The notes under the pieces are model-generated. The model made no database searches, had not been told where the DNA came from, and worked only from the letters and a program-made list of their open reading frames with translations. Made by a program: the position numbers and the translations under genes. This document shows, piece after piece, positions 1 to 4,715 of a stretch of 5,042 nt of DNA (position 1 is the stretch's first letter; each line of letters opens with the position of its first letter). The stretch is from NCBI GenBank assembly GCA_029240395.1, contig JAREAJ010000065.1, positions 1 through 5,042 of the forward strand. Direction: 5' to 3'. The stretch comes from Nitrososphaeraceae archaeon. GTDB taxonomy: Archaea > Thermoproteota > Nitrososphaeria > Nitrososphaerales > Nitrososphaeraceae.

Positions 1-1
1 A

Positions 2-52
2 AGACATATGCATTTGCTTAAAGAAGCATTGGAAAGAGAGATTCACGGATAA
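2..52 (+). CDS. Possible C-terminal tail of an upstream gene (partial)
   Basis: The frame beginning at base 2 reads RHMHLLKEALEREIHG and stops at TAA 50-52. It has the look of an amphipathic C-terminal helix, and a hairpin with T-runs follows about 30 bp after the stop, as expected at the end of a transcription unit. With only 16 codons no family can be named, and another frame (base 3 onward) also stays open for about 24 codons, so the frame choice is an inference. Confidence 0.35.
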   Translation, partial: RHMHLLKEALEREIHG

Positions 53-81
53 ATATTCTCAAGAGCATTTGCAGTAACATA

Positions 82-111
82 ACAGCCTATTTTATTATTG
101 GCTGTCTTTTT
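82..111 (+). terminator. Hairpin plus T-run terminator
   Basis: ACAGCC (82-87) pairs perfectly with GGCTGT (100-105) across a 12-base AT-rich loop and is followed by five Ts at 107-111. A second run of seven Ts lies at 121-127. Archaeal RNA polymerase terminates mainly on T-runs, so the two runs are the more important signal. The position suits the end of whatever gene ends near base 52. Confidence 0.55.
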
Positions 112-470
112 AGCAGTTCATTTTTTTACCTTTCTTACTAGCGGTAGGGAATATGTATCGACACAGACTCACACCTTGATCTTAGGGTTAGAACATCTCT
201 CACTTGACAAATAAAAATTGAACAGCCAAATAATGCCGTAATGAATACTCAAGGATATACTAATAGTGCCAAGGATAATAGTTAACTATCACACTCATAT
301 CATAACGCAGCATTGAATTTACTTTCGCATTAGGATAATCTAGGGCCTGTTTGAGGGCTACGCCCTCATAAAAAGCGGTATGTCTTTCTGTTTTTTGTCC
401 AGAGAAGCTTTACAGGGAAAGAACTGGTGCAAAAAAGATGGAACAAACAAATTCACTTCCGGATCAGAGC
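112..470. other. Intergenic stretch without a convincing gene
   Basis: No frame on either strand holds more than a few dozen codons here. The only clear structure is a perfect 7-bp hairpin, TGAGGGC (352-358) and GCCCTCA (362-368) with the 3-base loop TAC, followed by TAAAAA. A GTG-initiated extension of the next gene would begin at 427 but is not favoured. Confidence 0.5.
352..368. repeat. Perfect 7-bp palindromic hairpin with 3-base loop
   Basis: TGAGGGC (352-358), loop TAC, then GCCCTCA (362-368). It is GC-rich inside AT-rich intergenic DNA. It could act as a transcript-end hairpin for either strand or be one copy of a dispersed intergenic palindrome. Only one copy occurs in this window, so dispersal cannot be judged. 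Confidence 0.5.
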
Positions 471-486
471 ATATATATTATTAAAG
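471..486 (+). promoter_or_regulatory. TATA-box region for the exported-protein gene
   Basis: An AT-only block around TATTATTAAA ends about 25 bp before the ATG at 511. An archaeal TATA box centred near 481 would start transcription at about 507-511, giving an essentially leaderless mRNA. This block lies inside the longer GTG-started frame and is the main reason for preferring ATG 511 as the start. Confidence 0.5.
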
Positions 487-510
487 TTTGAAGCCACAAC
501 CAAAGAAATT

Positions 511-1236
511 ATGGTCAGGCTTCATATCCTCTTCGGTATCTTTTTTCCAATTAAGCTTTACTTGATAGTGTTTGTAGTAGTCCTGATCATTATCGATTGG
601 CATTCAAATTACTCGGGAATTTCTATCGAAATGAAAGCCGCATACCCAGTCTCAAAAAGCGATTTTCCATGTAATTGTACTTTAGATTTCGTAGATAATG
701 CAGTCGGATTCGAGCTACCGAACGTTAAGATCATCAAAAGTGAGCACATGCAAAGTCAGACCGAAGGAAGTCTAGAATGGAATGAATCAAAACAACTTGC
801 TATGGATGGCGTACTTGTGCATGGTGTATATTTGGCTAATCAATCTGCAGGAGCTCTGACAGACTTAAACACCATTAGAGCTGCTAATAACCAACTGTTT
901 ACTATTGAGGTATCGGGAGGATCAATACCCTGGCTCATTAAGACAGAAATAGTGAACCTAACAGATGCCTCTTTGAATAATACATCTTCTGGTCTAGGTA
1001 GCATAATTATAGACGAGAAACAATCTGATAACATTCTACAATACGGCGGGTCAGCTGAAGCTCTTGCTACGTATGATAATAATTTTTATGTTAAGGTTCC
1101 CAAACCAGGAGACTATGTGTTGATATTGTCGCTAGGATACCAAGACGCCGCTGGAATCAGTGATGTTAGGACTAGCCTACCTCAAACAACAGATCTGACT
1201 GCTATCTATAAAGCAGTATTATCCGTCCGAGGATAG
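511..1236 (+). CDS. Membrane-anchored exported protein of unknown function
   Basis: This 241-residue protein is not one I recognise. Residues about 9-28 form one strongly hydrophobic segment (FGIFFPIKLYLIVFVVVLII) that would serve as an uncleaved signal anchor, with the remaining ~210 residues outside the cell. The outer part carries N-glycosylation sequons at Asn33, 55, 91, 110, 149 and 156/157, and a CNC pair at residues 54-56. Its C-terminal third (YDNNFYVKVPKPGDYVLILSLGY and after) reads like beta-sandwich strands. An in-frame GTG at 427 would add 28 residues, but a TATA-like block at 471-486 fits leaderless transcription from ATG 511. The gene stands alone with its own promoter. Surface glycoprotein is an inference; no catalytic motif is visible. 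Confidence 0.75.
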   Translation: MVRLHILFGIFFPIKLYLIVFVVVLIIIDWHSNYSGISIEMKAAYPVSKSDFPCNCTLDFVDNAVGFELPNVKIIKSEHMQSQTEGSLEWNESKQLAMDGVLVHGVYLANQSAGALTDLNTIRAANNQLFTIEVSGGSIPWLIKTEIVNLTDASLNNTSSGLGSIIIDEKQSDNILQYGGSAEALATYDNNFYVKVPKPGDYVLILSLGYQDAAGISDVRTSLPQTTDLTAIYKAVLSVRG

Positions 1237-1246
1237 AAGGGTATTT

Positions 1247-1260
1247 CGCAACATCTTGCG
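1247..1260. repeat. Short hairpin after the exported-protein gene
   Basis: CGCAA (1247-1251) pairs with TTGCG (1256-1260) over a 4-base loop, 10 bp past the stop codon. No T-run follows directly, although TTATTTTAAAT comes 13-20 bp later. It may help end the upstream transcript, but a 5-bp stem is weak evidence. Confidence 0.3.
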
Positions 1261-1272
1261 GCGCGTTTGGTG

Positions 1273-1283
1273 TTATTTTAAAT
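1273..1283 (+). promoter_or_regulatory. TATA box for the 1319 gene
   Basis: TTATTTTAAAT, with core TTTTAAAT at 1276-1283, is centred about 39 bp before ATG 1319. A start site 25-27 bp downstream would fall near 1305 and give a leader of about 13 bases. No purine-rich BRE is obvious ahead of it. Confidence 0.5.
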
Positions 1284-1318
1284 ATCCCGAAATTGGCACA
1301 TTTCCATTCAAATAACAT

Positions 1319-1840
1319 ATGTCGACAGAACTGGAAGTTACGAAACTTGAATATGTCTCCAAGACAGCAAACCAAACCTATGCGGCTGACTGCATCACGA
1401 TCGTGCTCTGTACTCTAGGGTATAATATCGACCGCAAAATAGGAAAAGTGGAGGACAGGAGAAACACAATTTTATCAATTAACATTAATAGTAAAAGTGA
1501 ACCCCCTGAGCACAATCAAAGCATTAGGTCGCCATACCAACATCTGAGGCTGGATTTTCAGTACCAATACGGGACTCCTTTCGGGGACCATGATAGTTGG
1601 GTATACGATCTGACACTAGGGCAATACAATTCGGAAAGAAAAGCACGCCATCTTGATCCAGATTTCTTTAGAGTCACTCAAGATGACCAATGGGTCATAG
1701 CGGAATGGCTTTCTTACACAAGAAAGGAGACATATGGTGGATCGTCTACATCGGACTCTCCTGATGAGCTGATCGCTTGTCTGGCCATACCTACCTCACA
1801 GGTAGTTAGTCTACGGGTGGTTAGAGACCATAGATATTGA
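1319..1840 (+). CDS. Soluble protein of unknown function
   Basis: A 173-residue protein whose family I do not recognise. There is no signal peptide, membrane segment or Cys/His metal cluster, so a cytoplasmic location is inferred. The chain opens with an acidic, helix-prone stretch (STELEVTKLEYVSKTANQTY), then a short hydrophobic patch with two cysteines (about residues 25-34), a charged polar middle, and an aromatic-rich region (QYQYGTPFGDHDSWVYDL, then QWVIAEWLSYTRKE) around residues 80-136. The ATG has a plausible TATA box upstream and is preceded by stops, so the start is reasonable. It ends in TGA at 1838-1840 and converges on the membrane-protein gene, with 97 bp between the stops. No partner gene suggests a role. 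It could be lineage-specific. Confidence 0.65.
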   Translation: MSTELEVTKLEYVSKTANQTYAADCITIVLCTLGYNIDRKIGKVEDRRNTILSININSKSEPPEHNQSIRSPYQHLRLDFQYQYGTPFGDHDSWVYDLTLGQYNSERKARHLDPDFFRVTQDDQWVIAEWLSYTRKETYGGSSTSDSPDELIACLAIPTSQVVSLRVVRDHRY

Positions 1841-1912
1841 GCACATCGCATAATGCTATTGAATTCTCGATTAACGAGCCAATTAAAATAAGTGAGTATT
1901 CAATACAGCGTA

Positions 1913-1925
1913 CAGACTTGGTCTG
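1913..1925. repeat. Hairpin between convergent genes
   Basis: CAGAC (1913-1917), loop TTG, GTCTG (1921-1925) is a perfect 5-bp stem lying 13 bases beyond the stop of the minus-strand gene and 73 bases beyond the stop of the plus-strand gene. Being symmetrical, it could act at the end of both transcripts. No strong T-run follows on either strand, so a terminator role is only possible. Confidence 0.3.
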
Positions 1926-1937
1926 CCAGCAAAGATA

Positions 1938-2360
1938 TCAGGGGTTAGGTGGTGCAACATATTTCTTGCTTATGATCGTAGATAAGAAGTCTATCATATT
2001 TTTTTTCTCTTCCTCTGACACCTTTCCTTCTATGAGTTTGATCGTAAACAACCATATCCTGGCTCCGACGACATTTTCTCTGAACATCGCTTCCTGTTCG
2101 ACTTTCCATTGACTCTTTCTGTGCCAGTATCCTATAACCATCCCGAGAGGAACGTATGCTGCTATGAAGATTATAGCAAACGTCCATATATTATTAAATA
2201 CTGAATTGACAGCAGGTATTTTATCGATCAAAAGTGAATACTGGATAGTTACAAAGTTAGCAAATGTCATGATAAAAATTAGATATATACTATGACCATT
2301 ACGGAAGTCAAGCCATCTTCTTCTAAACCAGTTTGAGTCTCTTTTTCTCACAGATGCCAT
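1938..2360 (-). CDS. Small two-helix membrane protein, function unknown
   Basis: The 140-residue protein begins with a very basic cytoplasmic-type segment (MASVRKRDSNWFRRRWLDFR). Two hydrophobic helices follow at about residues 24-44 (SIYLIFIMTFANFVTIQYSLL) and 57-79 (NIWTFAIIFIAAYVPLGMVIGYW), and then a charged helical tail (KVEQEAMFREN, EGKVSEEEKKNMIDFLSTI). The arginine-rich N-terminus and charged tail suggest both ends face the cytoplasm. The RRWLDFRNGHS-YLIF style feels like a family recurring in ammonia-oxidising archaea, but that is memory, not a search. The start is supported by a TATA box placed for leaderless transcription. An open frame on the opposite strand (1837-2112) overlaps its 3' part and is treated as a shadow. 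No role can be assigned. Confidence 0.8.
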   Translation of the reverse strand: MASVRKRDSNWFRRRWLDFRNGHSIYLIFIMTFANFVTIQYSLLIDKIPAVNSVFNNIWTFAIIFIAAYVPLGMVIGYWHRKSQWKVEQEAMFRENVVGARIWLFTIKLIEGKVSEEEKKNMIDFLSTIISKKYVAPPNP

Positions 2361-2381
2361 AATTTCAAATGTGTTTATCGG

Positions 2382-2389
2382 TTAAAATA
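2382..2389 (-). promoter_or_regulatory. TATA box for the membrane-protein gene
   Basis: On the minus strand TATTTTAA is centred about 25 bp upstream of the ATG whose first base is 2360. That is the standard archaeal spacing for transcription starting at the ATG, giving a leaderless mRNA. Directly upstream lies a small hairpin, CGTTG-CCG-CAACG on the plus strand (2390-2402). Confidence 0.6.
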
Positions 2390-2843
2390 CGTTGCCGCAA
2401 CGCTAAATATTCGCGTATTCCCGAACTAGATTTCCTATCAATAATATTTTAAGAAATTTCAAATACTATTTACCCCCGGTAAATCCTTGATGATGCCTGA
2501 CTAACGTTGTGTTGGTGCCTGCGCTGCGGCCTTCATTAATTCGTAAATTGGAGGGTCATTGGCTCTTTCTCAGTTAAAAACGAGGTCTGAATTTACATAT
2601 TCTGTAGAAAATTAACAACTAAGGCATGTCTTGTCTTCTCCCCAGTGTCGACGCTTACTTTAACGTGTGGGAAATTCTCCAAAGCCCAAGCAAGGTATCG
2701 TTAAGCCATCACACCTGAGCAAACTATACGATAAATCGCCCAAGAGTCCGTGAGAGATTGTTGAAATATATACTCGCTGGTTACTGATGATAATCGGCTG
2801 TTTAAGCCACCTCTCACGAATGCATCCTCCTGAAGTCAATCGT
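2390..2843. other. Gene-poor stretch with inverted repeats
   Basis: No convincing protein gene is visible over these ~450 bp. A minus-strand open frame (2660-2965) crosses part of it but has no recognisable features, and its upstream end overlaps the Elf1-like gene. Structures include a perfect 7-bp hairpin (2468-2484), a 6-bp inverted pair TATCGT/ACGATA (2696-2701 and 2728-2733) and an 8-bp inverted pair CGTGAGAG/CTCTCACG (2749-2756 and 2811-2818). TTAAGCCA occurs twice (2701-2708 and 2802-2809). An untranslated RNA between about 2690 and 2820 is possible but matches no family I know. Confidence 0.4.
2468..2484. repeat. Perfect 7-bp hairpin, 3-base loop
   Basis: ATTTACC (2468-2474), loop CCC (2475-2477), GGTAAAT (2478-2484). 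It lies roughly 108-124 bp upstream of the minus-strand membrane-protein gene. It could be a regulator binding site or RNA hairpin; no gene is close enough on the plus strand for an obvious attenuator role. Confidence 0.45.
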
Positions 2844-2859
2844 CGGGGAGATTTATAAA
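2844..2859 (+). promoter_or_regulatory. BRE plus TATA box for the Elf1-like gene
   Basis: A purine-rich CGGGGAG (2844-2850) directly precedes TTTATAAA (2852-2859), the classic archaeal BRE-TATA order. Transcription would start near 2881, about 7 bases before ATG 2889. This is among the best promoters in the window and is strong support that the short frame behind it is a real gene. Confidence 0.7.
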
Positions 2860-2888
2860 ACTGTGCGGCAAATCCCATATGAACAGTA

Positions 2889-3059
2889 ATGGGTGGTCGA
2901 AGAAGAAAAACCATAAAGCCACAAAGAAAGACTCGATCAACGCAAGGAAAGTGTCCTAAGTGCACTACAATTGTCAGATTTAATGTGTCAGGTCCTGTGG
3001 GAAAAGAGATCTATGAGTGTACCTCTTGTCTATCAAAGTACCCTATAGACGACCTATGA
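2889..3059 (+). CDS. Elf1-like transcription elongation factor (zinc ribbon)
   Basis: This 56-residue protein matches the plan of the Elf1 family, small zinc-ribbon factors that bind RNA polymerase (Pol II in eukaryotes, the archaeal enzyme in several archaeal lineages) and aid elongation. It begins MGGRRRKTIKPQRKTR, the basic tail typical of Elf1 after Met-Gly. The zinc ribbon follows: CPKC at residues 22-25 and CTSC at 44-47, separated by 18 residues. The end, YECTSCLSKYPIDD, parallels ISCTVCLEEFQTPI of eukaryotic Elf1. It is shorter than the ~80-residue eukaryotic protein because it lacks the acidic C-terminal extension. A BRE-TATA promoter gives a leader of about 7 bases. A longer minus-strand open frame overlaps it but lacks any comparable support. 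The TFB gene lies 424 bp downstream on the same strand. Another small zinc-ribbon protein is the main alternative. Confidence 0.75.
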   Translation: MGGRRRKTIKPQRKTRSTQGKCPKCTTIVRFNVSGPVGKEIYECTSCLSKYPIDDL

Positions 3060-3434
3060 CTATCTCAGTTGCTAATTACAACATGATATTAAAGTACTGA
3101 CTAATTTATTGCGCTTCAGATATATTGAAAATTGAATGCATTCCTCTCAGTCGTCCAGCCGTTGTTGGGTTTGATTTAAATTATGTGGCTACCTAGCATG
3201 ACGGATTCGATGAAGAACATAGCACCTCTCTGAAATGCGTTGTACTATGAAGAGAAGATAAAGTTCATACTGAGAATCTATTTGGTAGATGGGGATATGA
3301 GGAGAGGACTAAAGACGAGATTGTCAGTGTTTTGACTTCACGTGAGCATTTCGTCAGTCTACGCTAAAGCCTACATGAGAACTAATTGTTTTCATTTTGT
3401 TCCATTAAACGTTTCCTAGACTTGTCGACCCGTA
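3060..3434 (+). other. Intergenic stretch with possible decayed frame
   Basis: No intact gene is visible between the Elf1-like and TFB genes. One plus-strand frame (3101-3367) reads in a protein-like way in three pieces separated by TAG (3194-3196) and TGA (3248-3250); it is listed separately. The last ~65 bp (3368-3434) are AT-rich with T-runs such as TTGTTTTCATTTTGTT (3386-3401), which could end transcription coming from Elf1. No tRNA or known RNA is seen. Confidence 0.4.
3101..3367 (+). pseudogene. Possible decayed reading frame, family unknown
   Basis: Read in one frame, this stretch gives a segment containing SRPAVVGFDLNYVAT up to TAG 3194-3196, a second containing HDGFDEEHSTSLKCVVL up to TGA 3248-3250, and a third containing NLFGRWGYEERTKDEIVSVL and ending at TAA 3365-3367. 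The third piece (38 sense codons) has many G- or A-first codons and a charged, helix-like composition typical of real proteins. There is no in-frame ATG start at the beginning, and open runs of 17-38 codons are not statistically unusual. I cannot name a family. It may simply be chance. Confidence 0.22.
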
Positions 3435-3446
3435 CCTTTTATAAGG
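3435..3446 (+). promoter_or_regulatory. Distal TATA box of TFB, CC(A/T)8GG form
   Basis: CCTTTTATAAGG has an AT-only core bracketed by CC and GG. As a TATA box centred at 3440.5 it would start transcription near 3466, giving a 17-18 base leader to ATG 3484 and placing the start inside the second, similar element. It is the better-spaced of the two TATA candidates for a leadered mRNA. Confidence 0.5.
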
Positions 3447-3455
3447 ACTTCTACA

Positions 3456-3468
3456 CCTATAAAATAGG
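3456..3468 (+). promoter_or_regulatory. Proximal palindromic TATA-like element of TFB
   Basis: CCTATAAAATAGG is a perfect inverted repeat (CCTAT, AAA, ATAGG) and shares the CC(A/T)nGG layout of the element 21.5 bp upstream. It sits inside a wider inverted repeat, GACTTC (3446-3451) and GAAGTC (3468-3473). Centred 22 bp before the ATG it is slightly close for a leaderless promoter, so it could be an alternative TATA box or an operator covering the start site of the distal promoter. Confidence 0.45.
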
Positions 3469-3483
3469 AAGTCTTCTGTATCA

Positions 3484-4413
3484 ATGCAACCTATAGTGCC
3501 TCCCTTGACATGTCATTTGTGCTTCAAAGACCAAGATGTCATTACTGATCCTGAATCTGGAGAGATAATATGCGGTAATTGTGGAATGGTCATCACTGAC
3601 AAGGCTCAAGATACAGCGAGTCCCGAGTGGAGGGCATTTACTATCGAAGAAAAGAATGAGAAAGCAAGAACAGGATCTCCTACTTCCCTAGCAGTTCACG
3701 ATATGGGACTTTCCACGGTTATAGGTAAGGCTAACAGGGATGCAGGCGGACAGATTTTGGATGTATCTATGAGATCTACAATAGAAAGACTTCGAACATG
3801 GGATTCTCGGATACAGGTTCATAGCTCTGAGGACAGAAATCTCCGGCAAGCTTTTCAGCATCTTGATACACTGAAGGACAAACTGGGTCTGTCATATGCG
3901 ATCGTCGAGAAAACTGCATACATCTATAGGAAGGCATACGAAAAGCACCTGCCCAGAGGCAAGACGATCGCAGGCGTCCTGACAGCAGCCATGTATATCG
4001 CGTGTAGAGATATGGGAGCGCCTCGTACTCTAAAAGAAATAGCAACAATTAGCAACATAAAGCGTAAGGATATAGCCAGAAATTACAGAATGCTGGTATT
4101 CGAACTTGATATCAAGATTCCTATTGTAGATCCTACCAGTTGTATCATCAGAATTGCCAACAGAGTGAACCTCAGCGATAAAACAAAACGTCAGGCGATC
4201 AAATTTATGAGTACCATTACCAAGGATGAGATTGTACTATCAGCTGGGAAGAACCCAATGGGGTTTGCTGCTTCGGTTCTATACTTGGCGAGCATTGCTA
4301 CGAAAGATGATGATCGCATAAGACAAAAAGGACTTGCCGAAGCTGCTGGAGTTACAGAAGTTACCATAAGAAATATCTGTAAATCTCTCAGAAGACACAC
4401 ATCGCTTTCCTGA
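3484..4413 (+). CDS. tfb: Transcription initiation factor B (TFB/TFIIB)
   Basis: TFB recruits archaeal RNA polymerase to promoters by binding the TBP-TATA complex and the BRE. The 309-residue length is normal for the family. The N-terminal zinc ribbon has CHLC (10-13) and CGNC (30-33). The B-reader region follows with PEWRAF (47-52) and a linker ending in RTGSP (62-66). Two cyclin-like repeats follow: the first (about 115-206) contains GKTIAGVLTAAMYIACR (159-175), the second (about 212-305) contains GKNPMGFAASVLYLA (255-269). The C-terminal helix-turn-helix (GLAEAAGVTEVTIRNICKSL, 283-302) is the BRE-reading element. Stops TGA and TAA stand in tandem. Ammonia-oxidising archaea usually carry several TFB paralogues, so this may be one of a set with specialised promoters. 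The promoter has two GC-bracketed TATA-like elements, which could mean special regulation. Confidence 0.97.
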   Translation: MQPIVPPLTCHLCFKDQDVITDPESGEIICGNCGMVITDKAQDTASPEWRAFTIEEKNEKARTGSPTSLAVHDMGLSTVIGKANRDAGGQILDVSMRSTIERLRTWDSRIQVHSSEDRNLRQAFQHLDTLKDKLGLSYAIVEKTAYIYRKAYEKHLPRGKTIAGVLTAAMYIACRDMGAPRTLKEIATISNIKRKDIARNYRMLVFELDIKIPIVDPTSCIIRIANRVNLSDKTKRQAIKFMSTITKDEIVLSAGKNPMGFAASVLYLASIATKDDDRIRQKGLAEAAGVTEVTIRNICKSLRRHTSLS

Positions 4414-4463
4414 TAAATGATACACGGCTAAAGCATCCGCAGGCTCACCAATTTAACGACCCC

Positions 4464-4468
4464 AAAAA
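4464..4468 (-). terminator. Oligo-T terminator of tRNA-Thr
   Basis: On the minus strand five consecutive Ts lie about 19 bases beyond the tRNA 3' end. A run of five Ts is enough for termination by archaeal RNA polymerase, so this probably ends the tRNA precursor. A weak inverted repeat (CAATTT/AAATTG) overlaps the site, between the convergent TFB and tRNA genes. Confidence 0.5.
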
Positions 4469-4486
4469 TTGATGGCTCTTAGTGGA

Positions 4487-4560
4487 AGCCCTAGCCGGTA
4501 TTTGAAACCGGGACCTAAGGTTTACGAAACCTTCGCTCTGCCAGGCTGAGCTACTAGGGC
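4487..4560 (-). tRNA. tRNA-Thr, anticodon CGT
   Basis: The minus strand folds into a complete cloverleaf. The acceptor GCCCTAG pairs with CTAGGGC over 7 bp. The D arm has stem GCTC/GAGC. The anticodon stem AAGGT/ACCTT holds loop TTCGTAA, so the anticodon is CGT, reading the threonine codon ACG. The T arm has stem CCGGT/ACCGG with loop TTCAAAT. The discriminator base is T, common in archaeal tRNA-Thr, and CCA is not encoded. There is no intron. The gene is convergent with TFB and divergent from the phosphohexomutase gene. No partial copy of its 3' end longer than 7 bp is seen in the window, so there is no sign of an integrated element. Confidence 0.95.
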
Positions 4561-4586
4561 AACTTTCCTCTTTGTAGTATTGAATG

Positions 4587-4595
4587 AAAATTTAT
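4587..4595 (-). promoter_or_regulatory. TATA box for tRNA-Thr
   Basis: ATAAATTTT on the minus strand is centred about 31 bp before the tRNA 5' end at 4560, which would start the precursor about 5 bases ahead of the mature tRNA. The surrounding DNA is AT-rich, so the exact box is uncertain. Confidence 0.4.
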
Positions 4596-4683
4596 GGTTC
4601 TTTATTTAATTCTTCATGTAGATTAAGTAACAAATCAATTATTTGTTAAATTGCGTCGAAATGTAAACGTTGGAGATAGCACA

Positions 4684-4695
4684 TAATTAATAATT
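4684..4695 (+). promoter_or_regulatory. TATA box for the phosphohexomutase gene
   Basis: TAATTAATAATT is centred 26-27 bp before the GTG at 4716, the spacing for a leaderless archaeal transcript starting at the initiation codon. This supports GTG 4716 as the start, although non-ATG starts on leaderless mRNAs are less usual. Confidence 0.5.
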
Positions 4696-4715
4696 GGGGT
4701 ATTGTAACTTCGACT

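Noticed and set aside
344..350. CTAGGGC, identical to the tRNA-Thr acceptor end, as a possible attachment-site remnant
   Set aside because: Only 7 bp match, which is expected by chance, and there is no integrase or other mobile gene in the window.
380..484. Short plus-strand frame from ATG 380 (about 34 codons)
   Set aside because: It has no clear promoter spacing, no recognisable motif, and overlaps the promoter and alternative start of the exported-protein gene.
1837..2112. Plus-strand open frame starting TTG and overlapping the previous stop by four bases
   Set aside because: Most of it is antisense to the better-supported minus-strand membrane protein gene, it has no recognisable features, and the TTGA overlap is the only argument for it.
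2489..2504. TGATGATGCCTGA resembling adjacent C and D boxes
   Set aside because: The two boxes are almost touching, leaving no room for a guide sequence.
2782..2835. Possible C/D box guide RNA (CTGATGA near 2785 and CTGA near 2831)
   Set aside because: The first base of the C box does not fit, no internal D'/C' boxes are visible, and the terminal stem pairs only partly.
2660..2965. Minus-strand open frame of 101 codons
   Set aside because: It overlaps the Elf1-like gene, which has a zinc-ribbon motif and a proper promoter; the minus frame shows no domain and no promoter I can identify.
3776..4400. Minus-strand open frames inside the TFB gene
   Set aside because: They are antisense to a clearly identified, full-length TFB gene and show no family features.
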